DNA of 64,000 bases from Synchiropus splendidus (taxonomy: Eukaryota; Chordata; Actinopteri; Syngnathiformes; Callionymidae), in contig NC_071347.1 of the NCBI RefSeq assembly GCF_027744825.2, forward strand, positions 13,081,501-13,145,500, written 5' to 3'. The translations under genes and the position numbers were made by a program. Numbering within the stretch: the first letter of the stretch is position 1; the number at the start of each line of letters is the position of its first letter. The notes under the pieces were generated by a model. That model worked only from the letters and a program-made list of their open reading frames with translations. It did no database searches and was not told the origin of the DNA. Positions 1 through 16,982 of the stretch are shown piece after piece.

Positions 1-49
1 TTTTTTTCTCCCTCCAAAATCTTGTCTGTGCAAAGGGCTGGCAGCGGGC

Positions 50-3000
50 TCACTTGTGGTTGACATAGCTGTCTGTGGTGAGCAAGACAGGAGGCAGTTT
101 GCTGGGCAGGCTGATCAGGGGCCTGTGGAAGATGGCTTGCTCTTTCGCTTTGATCTGTTCAGCTTGCCTTCGGAACTTCTTGGCCCTCAGGATGGCGGGG
201 ACACCCCTCCGGAGCCGCTGGGCCGCCCTCTTCTGCCACGCGTCGTATTTGGAATACTTCATCGTCACATGTGGCTTCCTGGGGACTTCCTACAGAGGAG
301 GAGAGACGGAGTCAGGAGGGAAGGCGTCATCAGATACCGAGCCGTCCGCCGACAATCCGCTGTCACCAGCGACAGCGTCATAACAAAGTGGTCTCGCCCT
401 CCGCCGCTCCTTGTTTTGGTTTCCTTGACCGAGAGAAGCTATCAACAAGTGCTTAATTCAGCGTCGGCCGCCAAAAGGGAAAGGGCGGCCACCCGTCCCC
501 ATATAAATATGAGGAGCACGTTGTCGGTCGCCCAAACCACCCTTGCTGACAATGCACGCATTGTCATGTCCCAAAGCGACTCAGCGCCTCAGAGCCAGAG
601 CTGTTAGCAGGCGGCGGAGCCCTGTGAGAGTGGCCAGTCCTCTCAGTGAATGGCTTGTTTTGGTCGGGACACTTGAAGAGTGTTTATCCCCCCTTCATTC
701 ACTGCCACCCTGCTCAATAGCAGAAGAACAGCTGGCCCCGAGATCAGGCTGTACTCATCAACTCTCCTCTCCCTGGGCCGGACCACAGACATGTCCTGAC
801 TAATTCCCTAGAAGACTCTTTTTTTAGCGTCTTACACAGGGGGGTCCGACACTTTCAACCTCCGCGTATTAATTTCATGGAGCTGCCAGTGGGGCCGGCA
901 AGAGCGCCACCTTCATTATGTCAAGAAGGTTTGGAGGGCTGCGAGTCAGGCGTGTCCAGCCAAGATTACCATGTGTTGAGCTGGATCTCACCGGGCCGCC
1001 AGTTTAAAGAACACCAGAGTCATGCGAGAAGCCCTTTTTTCTTTTAAATAAAATGATGAGTTAACGTCCGGTGGCGCTCACGTCACTAAAGCGTTGCTCA
1101 ATGATTCAACGTCACCCCTTCAGAGGACTTCAACTAAGGTGTTTTGGAGATGAAAATATGTCCCAGCTTCTGAGAGCCTGCTGTTCCGTGACTAATAATC
1201 ACACAGAACACACTGTTTAGTTCTGGACTAGCAGGCTGACAGGCTGTCTTTTTCTCCCACACGCACACACACACACACACACACACTGTGACTTTGCCTC
1301 CACCGGAATACGACTTGTGCTTTCCGCAATGGTCAGCACTTCAGGCGACAGGTAAGTGCTTACCAGTCACCGTATTTCTAGATAAACCGGTCTACTTGCT
1401 CGGGTCAGTCTGTACCCGGTGTCGGGTTATAGGGGCGAGACATGGCGTCCAGATGAGAAGCAGATAGCGAGTGGGAATTGAACGTTTCCCATGGCGTCTT
1501 TACCTGTTTTAGCGGAGGCATCACTGGTATGACCTGTAGAGAGGTGGCCGACACGTCTCTCTCAGACTTGGCTGGTTTGGCACAGTACTGTTCCAGCAGG
1601 TTGAGGTCGCAGCTAGTGAAACAGCACTCTTCTACGATCCCACGGTTTTGGGTGCGACGGCTGTTACCCCTGATAGTGGGTCTACCTGCGAGGAAACAGG
1701 AGGAACAACAGAGGGGAGCACAACATCAGAAATGAATCGAGGTTGTTTTTGCGGGATTATTTCTACAATCACACCACCCAAACAAAGAGGATAAAAGGAA
1801 ATCTATGACCAACTGCAACAAATCTTTTTGTTTGTAGAGGATAATCTGATTAGGACTATCCGGAAGTCCCTTAATGAGTGAATACACAAGTAAACAAGGA
1901 GACAGACAACTAAGCTCTCAGACAGAGCCGGGCCAAGAGCAAATACATAAAATGGAAATTCTTATGTGACCTTGTCCTTTGTCGAGTCAGCAAAGATAAA
2001 GAGGACGAGGAGGGGCAGAGAAAACAGTTAGACCGGGGGATGAGTGCAGGGAGAGGGTGTGTGAGGGTCAACACACAGGAGAAGAATGCAAATCCAGAGA
2101 GTAAAAACAGGAGAGAAAGGGGACACTGAAGAAGGACCTGGGGAGGGAGGTGGGTAGGAAGAGGGGAAACACGGAGCGATCAATAACAACATTGTTTGAA
2201 GTCCGGTGCCAAACACACTGGGCTGAAATGAAAAGATTGTGTTGCATTTAAAAGGAGGCGAGGAGCTCGGTGTCAAAACATGGAAAGTCTCTCGCCTCCA
2301 GCCTGCCGTCTCCCCCGGATGTCAAAGGTGAGAAGAAGTGAGGGATTACTAATCGACCCCGCGGATAAGACGAGTGTCTTGGAATGAGAAGGAAAGGTGA
2401 GATATGGAAGAGGAGAAGCCAGTGAAACAGAAGCTTATCCATTGGAGGATTAGCAGCTGCCACAATGCTTACACATAAGGCTCCGCTGTGATTTCCCATC
2501 ACGACAATAGAGACAAGTGTGATCTTTTCTCTTGAGACTGACAACCTGGTGTGCAATACTGGTGTTGGGGTGACTGGTATGTGCTAAACAAGTGGCTCTT
2601 TGTAGCGCTTGGAGTTGTCTGTCCCTTTAATATGCAGTGAGAGGTGGACTACTACGGTGCAGACATGTAGCAGGTCCCTCAGCTGGATGTGCGCTTTTAA
2701 GGAATGACGCGCGCTGAAATGGATAAAAGGGGGGAAGTGCGATTGAAATGGACTCACTGAAATAAAATCCTCTGTCTTCACACACGAACTGCAGCGCGTC
2801 CACCAGCTCCCCCCCGCACAGCGTCTCCGCCGAGGCCACTTCCAGCACGCAGAGAGACAGCGCCAGTGCAAACAGCAGCGCGCGGATGGACGAGGACATT
2901 TTCGTCACCTGCAGACAGACACCACACAATGACAGTCAAAACCAAACGCTCCCACCGAGGCAGAGCGCTTGAAAACACGACGAAAAAATGCGGACACGCA

Positions 3001-3643
3001 TCCACTTTTACGCACTTGCTCCAGACATGTAACAAAAGGCAGATCCCAGGCTGCTGGTGCGTAATGCGCACTTGGACTAAGCCCGACGGCAGAAGTGCTT
3101 ATTCTGAAGGAAAACGAGAGTCAGTATCTGTGTCTCCTCTTACACAACTCCCCCCAAAAAGTTGCAAGACCGGTTGCTCGATAGTTAACTATCAGAAAAG
3201 CCAGACTCAGCAATTATTCCCCCCTTTGCTTACGCTGTAATGAGCTCACTGACCCTCGGACCTACCGCCCCCTGTCTGCCGGCAGCCAGCCCAGCTGTTC
3301 CTGCGAGCCATCCAGCTGACGCAGGAACTTAAACAAAAATTAAAAAAATTAATAAATGCGCTTCATATCTCTAGCTGGACACCTGTTGCACACCTGTCCC
3401 GGTAAGTCACGCGCTCTGGACTTTGCATGCAATTAAGATAGATCCAGTAAATGATCTGATACTGATGCGCAGAGCATTTGCTGTGCAGCCCCCAAAAAAA
3501 GAAAGCGATTTCTTGGCGCGTCCTCGCGTCACGACAGGAGTTTCAAACACTTTGCAGCCACTGGTTACCTTCATTCTGCTGCTCTCTGTTCTCCAGCAGG
3601 TGAGGCAAAATGAGTGGGGTCCGTGTCTTTGCTGGGTCTCCAT
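50..3643 (-). CDS. igf2: Insulin-like growth factor 2 precursor (teleost igf2, complete, 4 coding exons)
   Basis: Secreted insulin-family growth factor that signals through IGF1R/insulin receptors. Coding exons on the minus strand are 3569-3643, 2758-2908, 1504-1685 and 50-289, all with GT-AG sites and consistent phases. They total 648 nt, giving 215 residues, the usual teleost length. The long fish-type leader starts METQQRHG and a hydrophobic core ends near VASA (residue 52). The B domain ([20 protein letters not shown]) follows, then an Arg-rich C domain, the A domain ([20 protein letters not shown]), a short D domain, and an E domain ending SYVNHK with a dibasic RLRRG. All six hormone cysteines are present. 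Residue 99 is Thr where IGFs have Arg in CCFRS. The stop is TGA at 50-52, and the 3'UTR and poly(A) site lie beyond the left edge. It could be called igf2b; I cannot separate the teleost duplicates from sequence alone. Confidence 0.96.
290..1503 (-). other. igf2 intron 3
   Basis: Intron between the A-domain exon (ends at 1504) and the last coding exon (begins at 289). The donor reads CAG|GTAAAG and the acceptor ends CTGTAG. It holds a (CA)n tract near 1262-1287. I saw no other gene, and the plus-strand open frames here look like chance. Confidence 0.85.
1262..1287. repeat. (CA)n microsatellite
   Basis: About 12 CA dinucleotides inside igf2 intron 3. Confidence 0.9.
1686..2757 (-). other. igf2 intron 2
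   Basis: Phase-1 intron splitting the Ser codon after the B-domain FYF. The donor reads TTCA|GTGAGT and the acceptor CCTCGCAG. I saw no other coding signal. Confidence 0.85.
2909..3568 (-). other. igf2 intron 1
   Basis: Intron between the leader exon (ATGAAG|GTAACC) and the B-domain exon (acceptor CTGCAG). Nothing else was recognised in it. Confidence 0.8.
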
Positions 3644-3823
3644 TTCAGACAGCAGTGTTATTTTTTTTTTTTTAATTAAAAACAAAAAAAGAGTGTGGTT
3701 AGTTCTTTTGGTCGGATGATTGCAGGTGAGTAGAATTCCCCAGTTGGTTAGGCTATAGAGATGATATGTGTGAGAGGCTGTCGTAAGGACCGGCCGACAG
3801 ACACGGCGCTTCAGTGAGGAGCG

Positions 3824-3830
3824 TTTTATA
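3824..3830 (-). promoter_or_regulatory. Candidate TATA box of igf2
   Basis: TATAAAA on the minus strand, about 180 bp upstream of the igf2 start codon at 3643. A start site near 3795-3800 would give a 5'UTR of roughly 150 nt. Assignment rests on position and motif only. Confidence 0.55.
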
Positions 3831-3849
3831 GCAAAACACGCCCCTTTAG

Positions 3850-5832
3850 ATCCGCACCCCACCCCTCGCTCCTCCTTCTCTTCTCCGTGGCTGCTAAAAT
3901 ATGGCCCGTGGACCGTTTTGTAGAGTGCTTCAGGTTGGAAAATATCGAGATGATGAAGCGTGGAGATGTGAGGAGAAGTATGCGCTCTGACGCGCGCTGG
4001 AGTCCCAGTCAGTTTAGCGTGTGTGGTCGAGGTCTCCCTCCTGCGAGTGGAGTCACCAGGGTCAGCAGGGTCTGCAGGAGCTTGAAGCGACTGATGACTG
4101 AGGATATCCTGCCTGATCACGAGCAGGAGGTGGAGGACGGAGCAGGACATGGGTGAAAGAGGCTGTAGAAATATGTGATGTCATACAGTTGGGTCGCAGT
4201 CAGCGCGGCATCAAGGAGGAGTGTGGAATGAAAGAAAAAAAAGTAAATGGAAGTTTCATTCTGCTGTATTCACTGACAACATAAGCGAAATAGTTCGAGA
4301 AAGTTCATCCAGTCCTCTCATATTTAGACACACTCCGATCTTGGGCACGTAAACACAAAGTTTGTTTGACTTCTAGAGTATTTTCTGTCGTTTCCATTAT
4401 ATAAGTTTATCGCCTGCAGCTCGAGCGCGTATTCTCACACTGACATCTAGCGGGCGTTGATAGAATTTCACTTTGTTTGTCTCGCAGCTTTCACACGATG
4501 AGTGGCCCGAAAGCTGACAGCCTGACCTTTGACCTGACCCACAGGACCCCTGTTTAGCAAACGATCAGAAAGCTTGGCCTTTGAGGCTCCATTAAACTTG
4601 GGTCAAGAACAATCAGAGCAACACTGACACACTCTTTCTGAGAGGCTGTGAATTCAAAGTGAGTTTTTTTGAAGTCAAGAAGTTGTGTGTGGCATAAAGA
4701 ATGATTATATTATTGTATTGTTTTAATTATTATATTTCAAAATAAATATGTGAGTACAATTACTATTTTTTTCTTCACCATTCAAATCGCTAAACAGGAG
4801 GCTCAAAAATAATTTGAAAACAGAAATTATTTTTCAGAATGGACGCAAATAAAATGCTCAGCGTTCATACATGAACCACGTAAACAAGTAAATAAAGACT
4901 ATTGTCAAAATGTTCATGGTTTAAAAGTAAAAAAAAGTAGATTAAGTTGATTTTTGTTGTGGACAACAGTTTAAAAAAAGGCCATTTTACATTCAAAAAG
5001 TTATGAAAAAATGTTAAATAATAAATTAAAAGAAAAATCGTTCCAAATTTCAATTTCACGTTGATCAACATTTCGTGAAACATGAACAAAACATGTACGT
5101 GGTCCTTCAACCGCAGCTTTTTGGCCCATTTGATTACAATGTCCAAACAAACATTAAAACAATAATGCCATTTTTATTTACACTGAAATATTTTTATTTT
5201 ATTCAATACTTCAAACCTAAATTTTAACTGTAATGTAAGTCCTCAGCTGTGGAATCTGTTGATATGAAACTTGTTTTCCTCATAATATGGAATTTTATTC
5301 CTATTATTCACCCTTCATGTCACACTGTTGTTGAATTCACACGTTATTTCATGTAACGTTTCTTATTATATTCTCCCTTCAGAATTTAGCTGAACCAGAA
5401 TCATTTCGGTTGTTCATTTATCTGGTTCTCTCATCGTTTTTCAATATGAAATATGAATTATTGGTTCACTTATGAATTGTTAAATCAATTCCCATGTTTT
5501 TGAAATGTTTATTATTATATGCAAGAATACATGAATTCGCCATCAAAAACAATGCGCTCACCATTCAAAATTATTTTTAATATTTCCACTTATAATGTGT
5601 GATTTTTTGGAAAGTTTATTTTTATTATTTATTTACTTGAGTCTGTAAAGCAGGAAGACACATTCTCTTTTGAGTTACAGAGGACTAGTTTTTGAGTCAT
5701 GAGTCACGCATCATTCATGAGTGATCAATCACAGACGTAACAACCACCCACGTCACCTCTCATATCAATCACCTCCTCCAAAAACGCTATTTTAAAAGCA
5801 ATAAATCAGAACATAAGGTGAGTCAGTCAATC
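3850..5832. other. igf2-th intergenic interval
   Basis: No gene was recognised on either strand. The first part, up to about 4600, is mixed composition upstream of igf2. From about 4680 to 5800 it is strongly AT-rich with only short chance open frames. I looked for insulin B-chain and A-chain cysteine patterns, because mammals have INS between TH and IGF2, and saw none. Confidence 0.7.
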
Positions 5833-5838
5833 TTTATT
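5833..5838 (-). terminator. Candidate poly(A) signal of th
   Basis: AATAAA on the minus strand (tttatt on plus), about 510 nt downstream of the th stop codon at 6346-6348. It is the clearest canonical signal in the expected direction, but cleavage is not demonstrated. Confidence 0.5.
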
Positions 5839-6345
5839 TGTCGTCATGAAGTCTTTTGCGCTTCACATCATTTGTTTATATATTTAATTCGACGAAGACA
5901 CAGATAAACACATTGACTTCACAAAAATAAAGCTTTTGCCGGTTTGAGCCAAACCAGACAATAAATAAAGTCATCTTAGATTTAGCGATTTGTACATGAC
6001 TATAGCGATATGAGTGGAGTATTACTCTTCATACGGCTGTATGGTATGACTCGGTTCATTTAGGAAGAAGTGTGTTTTTCTGATGGGAAGATTAAGCAGG
6101 TGAAATCCGATCGCAGCACTGGGCCACGTTGAATACCATGTTCATAACTTCCTTTAGTTCACAAATGGTTCGACTCTCGCCGTCTTTGGAAACGTCATCA
6201 TGGATGTTGAGGTTGCTAAGTTGCGTTCGCCGGGTCACGACAGATGACACCCCATTACAAACAGCGTGGAAGTACAGCACAAAAAGCACACGCATCTTGT
6301 CACACGAGCACTGAGGAGGAGAAGCCAAGGACGGGAAGCTTTGTC

Positions 6346-11267
<4,922 letters not shown>

Positions 11268-11375
11268 CGTCGGGTCTTTCCTAAACAGAGGAGAAATATG
11301 GTGTTTAAGGTGGTCTCAGGACCACTCGGGCTCCACTGTGCTTCTGCGGTTTCGCTCCTTTGGACACGATCCTGG

Positions 11376-11382
11376 TTTTATA
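11376..11382 (-). promoter_or_regulatory. th TATA box
   Basis: TATAAAA on the minus strand, about 110 bp upstream of the th ATG (11267), with a CRE a further 21 bp upstream. This order matches known mammalian TH promoters. Confidence 0.8.
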
Positions 11383-11403
11383 AGGTAATTTGTTCACAGC
11401 CCG

Positions 11404-11411
11404 TGACGTCA
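11404..11411. promoter_or_regulatory. Consensus cAMP response element of th
   Basis: Perfect palindromic TGACGTCA just upstream of the th TATA box. A CRE immediately upstream of TATA is an established feature of mammalian TH promoters, bound by CREB/ATF factors. The motif and spacing are seen directly; function is inferred. Confidence 0.8.
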
Positions 11412-14267
11412 AAGACGATAATTCCACTCGAATCAATCAACGCACATCTCCAGCGCAGACCTTTCTGGAATCGCAATATGACCGTTGTGTTTAATGACGC
11501 TTTTATGATGGACAGTAAAAAAAAGCACTCTGATTGAAGTAAATGTAATATGGATTTCTGCGTCATTTAAACCTACATTCACCTCTCTGAGCGGAAGAAG
11601 ACAAACTATCAAGTGAATTTAACTTTGATTCTATGGTCAAAATTTCTCTGTTGTGCAATACAATTGTGTTTTTTAACATGGAAAGACGGTAAAGACGGTA
11701 AGATGACTGGGATCCATGTTATATGACATGGAACGTTTGAAAAAAAAAAACTCAAAGGATGCTTACAGTTTGCAGAATTTACTTTTGATTTTGACCACAT
11801 GGATAACTGGATTCAGTTTAGAGCACCTTTTTCTTATGTTTTTCAGAGCGATTCGAGGACCATTAACCTATTTTTAAGCAAGTTTTAGGCTGTTTTGTTG
11901 CATCACTGGCACTAACAGTCTTAATATGATGATAGAGAATTCTGTCTCCTCATTCTTTGAGGTCAAATTTACAATTCTTATCTCTGTTTTAATTGTTTTT
12001 TTTTTGTTTTGTTTTTTTAACTCTCTCCTCTCACTTTTGAGCCTGATACAAAAGACTCTCTCTCTCCGTCTACTTAAAGCTCAACAATTGCTTTTCAAGT
12101 TGGCCAAGATATGAATATGCACATTAAATTAGTGTTGCATTCATTTGTGAACCAACGTCCCACGAGATGTTCTCATCATAGTTTTGTGTTGTATGATTGT
12201 TGTTTCACTAGCTATAGTTTGTTAAACTGATCCGAACTCATTGCCATGATGAAAACAGACAGGCTAAACCCCATAATGCACTGCAGCGGTTGAAGAATTA
12301 AATCTCCTCTTATTTCCAATGATATCAAGAACAAAACTTCAGAATGCTGTGAGAGGAGTTCTGCGTACAAACATGAAGCACGTGTTCATGAGTCATCATG
12401 ACAGCTATTCCTTAACAAAACCAAACATAAATCCTCTTTTGAGATTCATGAAATCAACACCAAACTCCTTATCACAATTGTTCAGTATTGTTTTGGGAAG
12501 CACATGAACAACAAACATGAGTGAAGAAACAGTTGGTAGTTAGTTGCTTCGTCGTCCGAATAAATGTCAGGCAACTGGCCACTGCTCACCTTTTAAGTTT
12601 GCCTGTAAAACGGCCACTATAACAATTATTTTAAGACCCAACTCATCAACATTTTGGTGAGGGTGTGTAAGCAGAAGGAGATGCATGTTAGGAATATGTT
12701 GGCCATGTCATCTTCACACTAAAATACTGTGTTTTTTCTAAGCAGATTGATGAAGAATTGATGTTGAATAACTTGCTGTGATTCATTCATTTCTTCCTTT
12801 TATTCACGGTCAGGTCAAGGTGGCAGCAGCAGAAGTAAAGAAGCCCAGACCTCTGTCTCTCTAGAGCCCAGTTCTTCTCTGGAAATACCAAGAAATCTCT
12901 TAGAAAGTATCTTTTCAGCATCTGCCTGGGGGCTACCTGCTGGTTGCACATGCCTTGGGCACCTCAATAATGAGTCCAGCCGTCTGTCTGTCTGTCTGTC
13001 TGTCTGCAGAGAAAACCCTTTTCGACTGCTTTAATCTAGAGCCTTGCTTTTCGGTTCACCTGTTTCAGTACGGCATGTTCTTACTCATCATTCGAGAACA
13101 AGATGCTCCTCCACCTAGGCAAGGATCACGTCCTCAACCTGGCAATGACATCCCATCTTTCTCTGCGCACCTTATTCTTTGACCTTCCTTACTATGTTAT
13201 TTTTTATTTAGTTTTAAGACAATTATAAAAATTATACAATATCAAAATTGTCACTGTGATTGTCGGGTCTTTGCTCTGCTGAATCGCCTCACCTTTGTTG
13301 TTGAGAGAAGTGGAGTTAGTCTGATGAAAAGAAGATTCTTCCATCCCTCCTCTGACAGCCATTTAAAGATACTCTCTTTATTAAATCTATTTTTAAAGTC
13401 TCATTCTACTTGACCTTTCAATAAATGTGTTGCAAGTTGTTGCGACGGAGGGAAGCAAAACACAAGGGCAAAGGTGGGTCCTGTCTTATTGTCGCTTTTC
13501 TTTATTTCTCCGCCGACTTTCATTCAGCAGCAGCAGCAGCAGCAGTGTTGGCCCGAGGCCACAGCACTGATCTCTAGCATTTCCACCCTGCATCATCAGT
13601 TGGGGGAAGAGTCAGGCAGAAGCCCATTTACCTTCCCTGCACCCTTTAGTGGGGTTGCTGCTGTGGCAGCATGTGACCAGAGGTCTCCTGGTAATCTCTT
13701 TATCTCCAGTGGCCTGTGGGTGCTTTACATCAGGACCAAATTGTGTTAAACACCAAAGTCCTGAGCCGAAAGCGGAACAAATCCACTTGATGATGCTGTT
13801 GCTGAGTTAAAGAAACGGCCATGTTCTCTCTTTATCTGTGCCTGTGTTGTGTTGGTGGGGTTTTGCACAATCCAATCCAGTCGAGCCTCGGTGGCCGATG
13901 TGATCCGCCTGATAAAGTGACTTCATTCCGACCCTCTTCGCTCCGTAATTGGCCTCAGTTTCAGTGGAAAGGTTTAAACATCAGAGAAGTCTAGTCAACT
14001 ATTATGAATTCAATTCACTTATAGCTATGATTTTCACATCGAAAAAGCCGTTTTCCAGCCTGCACTTGTGCAATTTTAGTAATTTCACATTTTCCATGCA
14101 TTTTTTTAAAACTCATTTCACACATTCTGTTTTTGTTTCTATGCAACACCTTCTCAGTCAATTTGTTTTGACCATTTTTCTTTTTCTTTCCCAATTTTAC
14201 TTGTTCCTACATTTGATTTTTGATACACTTCAACTGTAAATATGCTTCATAGTGGACTTTGATGAGT

Positions 14268-14730
14268 TATAGTAGTAGTAGTAGTTAGGATCTTATGCAA
14301 TGATTATTGTTGTTACTACTATTATTCTTATTGTTGTTGTTATTATTATTATATTATTATTGTTATTAGTGTTGTTTGATGTTGTTGATGATGATTAATG
14401 TTATTATTATTATTATTAGCAGTAGTAGTAGTAGCAGTAGTAGTAGTAATAGTTAGCTGTCTACACAGTTAGTGTATTATTGTTATTGTTGTTGTGATAC
14501 ACAGTTATTATTGTTATTATTATTATTATTAGTAGTAGTAGTAGTAGTTGTAGCAGTAATAGTAGTAGTAGTAGTAGTAGTAATAGTTAGCTGTCTACAC
14601 AGTTAGTATTGTTATTATTATTGTTGTTATTGTTGTTGTGATACACAGTTATTATTAGTAGCAGCAGTAGTAGTAGTCATGGTAGTAGTAGTCGTAGTAG
14701 CAGCAGCAGCATTAATGGTAGTAATAGTAG
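14268..14730. repeat. Impure triplet-repeat field (GTA/TTA/GCA)n
   Basis: Long stretch of interrupted GTA, TTA and GCA triplets. Within it a block reading tagttagctgtctacacagtta recurs at about 14450 and 14584, so parts of the field were themselves duplicated. Confidence 0.85.
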
Positions 14731-15297
14731 AATTTTGAAAATCCTTTATTTATTTATTTTTTTTCCTTATAATAAAATGAATTTCAATTTTTCGAAATGA
14801 TCATGATCAAGAAATACTTATAAAAACTTTCAGAGCTACCTTAAAGACCTGGAATAGAACTGGACCTGGGAGCTGAGGCCTCCACTGGAATGGCCACCGG
14901 TTGACTCATCCTCACCTCTCTGTCCCTCCTCATTATTCCCACCAAGTGCAAGCCTCACCTATTGTCAAAAATCCCACTCACTGTTTATCCAATTCCACCT
15001 CCTTTTTTTTTTCAACCAGTCGTCTTGACTACAAATGACAGCCGAATGATAATTATTACAATTATGTATTGATTCGGTGGCAGCATCATTATTGTGGGTC
15101 TTTTCCTGGCTCAATTGTGTGAATGCAGACAGCCTAATTGTAGTAAACCAGAGCAGCTGGGCCGTCACTCGCAACCACGTCCACACGTCTCTGAGCTGAA
15201 TGTCACAGCTCACCTGTGCTCGCCTGACTCATGCATGAGGACCACTCACTCATACACCAGGGAACTGCAGGTTGGAAGTCTGAATCTACCTATCTAC

Positions 15298-15530
15298 AGG
15301 ATGGATGGATGGATGGACGGATGGATGGACAGACAGATGGATGGATTGCTGGATGGTTGGATGGATGGATGGATGATACACAGACAAACAGACAGACAGA
15401 TACAGGGGTTGGACAATATAATGGAAACACCTTAAAGGTTTTTTTCTGTCTGTCTGTGCATCATCCATCCGTCCATCAATCTGTCTGTCCGTCCAACCGT
15501 CCATCCATCCATCCATCCATCCATCCGTTC
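15298..15530. repeat. Imperfect inverted repeat of (GGAT)n and (ATCC)n arms
   Basis: Left arm (15298-15396) is GGAT-type repeats followed by ACAGACAG-type repeats. The right arm (15447-15530) is their reverse complement in mirrored order. The centre (about 15401-15440) reads ggggttggacaat...ggaaacacc, a phrase I recognise as common in vertebrate DNA-transposon remnants. The layout suggests a hairpin-forming element or a palindromic duplication. Confidence 0.7.
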
Positions 15531-16895
15531 TGCGTGGTGAGACCACTGTCCTTCTGGCTAGGGCTGTATCTGTTTGTGTGTGTGTTGTGCAAGCGAGTGC
15601 TGGAAAGCTACGCCAGTCAGCATTAGCTCAAATGTTAAACAAGGAATTTCATCATATAGATAAAGTAAAATTTGCAATAGTAAGTGCAATAGTGAGCAAT
15701 AACATAGGGTAAAAAAATGTTTCAGGAAAAGTTGGTGGCCTCTTTGTTCATTTTGACTTCAGTGAATTTATATGTATTACTCAAAATGCTGCAGGGCTGG
15801 ACAGCAGAAATGTGGATTTTATAAAGCTTAAAGCTAAAGATTGTGTCTCTGGCTGCTGGACGCTGTGTGTGATGCCAAATCAAAATGTTCCTTCGTCTCT
15901 TCTTCTCTCCAAACATCCCTGCATCTTCACCCAACAACTGCAGTTGTTTGTTGTTCTGTCTTTTCCAAACTACAGCTGCCAAGTGGAATGACTCATCACA
16001 CAAAAGACTCCTCCACTACTTCCGTGTAATTTGACAGCGTCTGCATAAAGTGGGCGAGTGTCAGCGAGTGATGCTCAATGGTCCGTGTCAGCTGATGCTT
16101 GTCAACCTGGTGCCACCGTGGGCCATTACTAGCTGCGTGACACAAACACACACGTCCACCAGGGTGACTTGACCTCAATTCACGATCAGAGTCCTGTTGA
16201 CTGATAAACATTTCATTTGAATCCCCTTTATTTTTCTTTCTTTCATATCTTGAAAAGGCCAAGATATTGATGCGGCTGAAGATTCATTTGCTGTTAAAGG
16301 TCTCCACTTTGAAACATTATTCACACCCAAAGCGACACATGCTTTTGTCTTTATCACTCATTTCCACCAGCAAGTTAAATGTCACAGCTTCGCTGGCTTC
16401 AAAAACGCTGTTGGTGCCATGCTAGATCTCCCCAGCGGGGCTTCCATTCGTCCCCTCTGGAGAGCAAATGTCAAGAAAATATGAAATACAATTCTTGTAA
16501 CAAAACTTTGACTCATTCCACAAGGAATATTTGACTCAGAAAATATCTAGGAAGCCTGTCAAAGTCTAAGCATAAGTCAAACTCTTCTCAGAGAACCAGA
16601 ATCGAGACAGTTGCTATCAGTTATATATGTCTAGTCAGAGCACACTGACACGGCTAGTGCACACGTCACCCAAGGTTCTAAATATTTCTCACTATTCAGA
16701 CATGATTTTGAGTCAATAGGATCATAAATGATATCAAATCTAACCGCATAATTAAATGTATTCTTTACATCAAGTGCTAGCAAATGATCAGTCGACCAGA
16801 CTACAGACTGGAAAATGCTTTGAAATAAATCTATGAAATGGAATGCATCTTATTTGGTACAGGGAATTGCACCCGGGTCACAATTTAAAGAAGGA

Positions 16896-16945
16896 TATTT
16901 TTATTTTTATTTTTATTTTTATTTTTATTTTTATTTTTATTTTTA

Positions 16946-16976
<31 letters not shown>

Positions 16977-16982
16977 TTTTTA
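16896..16982. repeat. (ATTTTT)n hexanucleotide microsatellite
   Basis: About 14 tandem copies of a 6-bp T-rich unit, followed by an A/T-rich run. Confidence 0.95.

Noticed and set aside
56..607. 183-codon plus-strand frame
   Set aside because: Antisense shadow of the last igf2 exon running into intron 3. No protein-like features.
3407..4150. Long minus-strand frame of 247 codons upstream of igf2
   Set aside because: Only the METQQRHG...SSRMK part (3569-3643) is coding, as igf2 exon 1. The rest is UTR, promoter and intron read-through, and the TATA box lies inside it.
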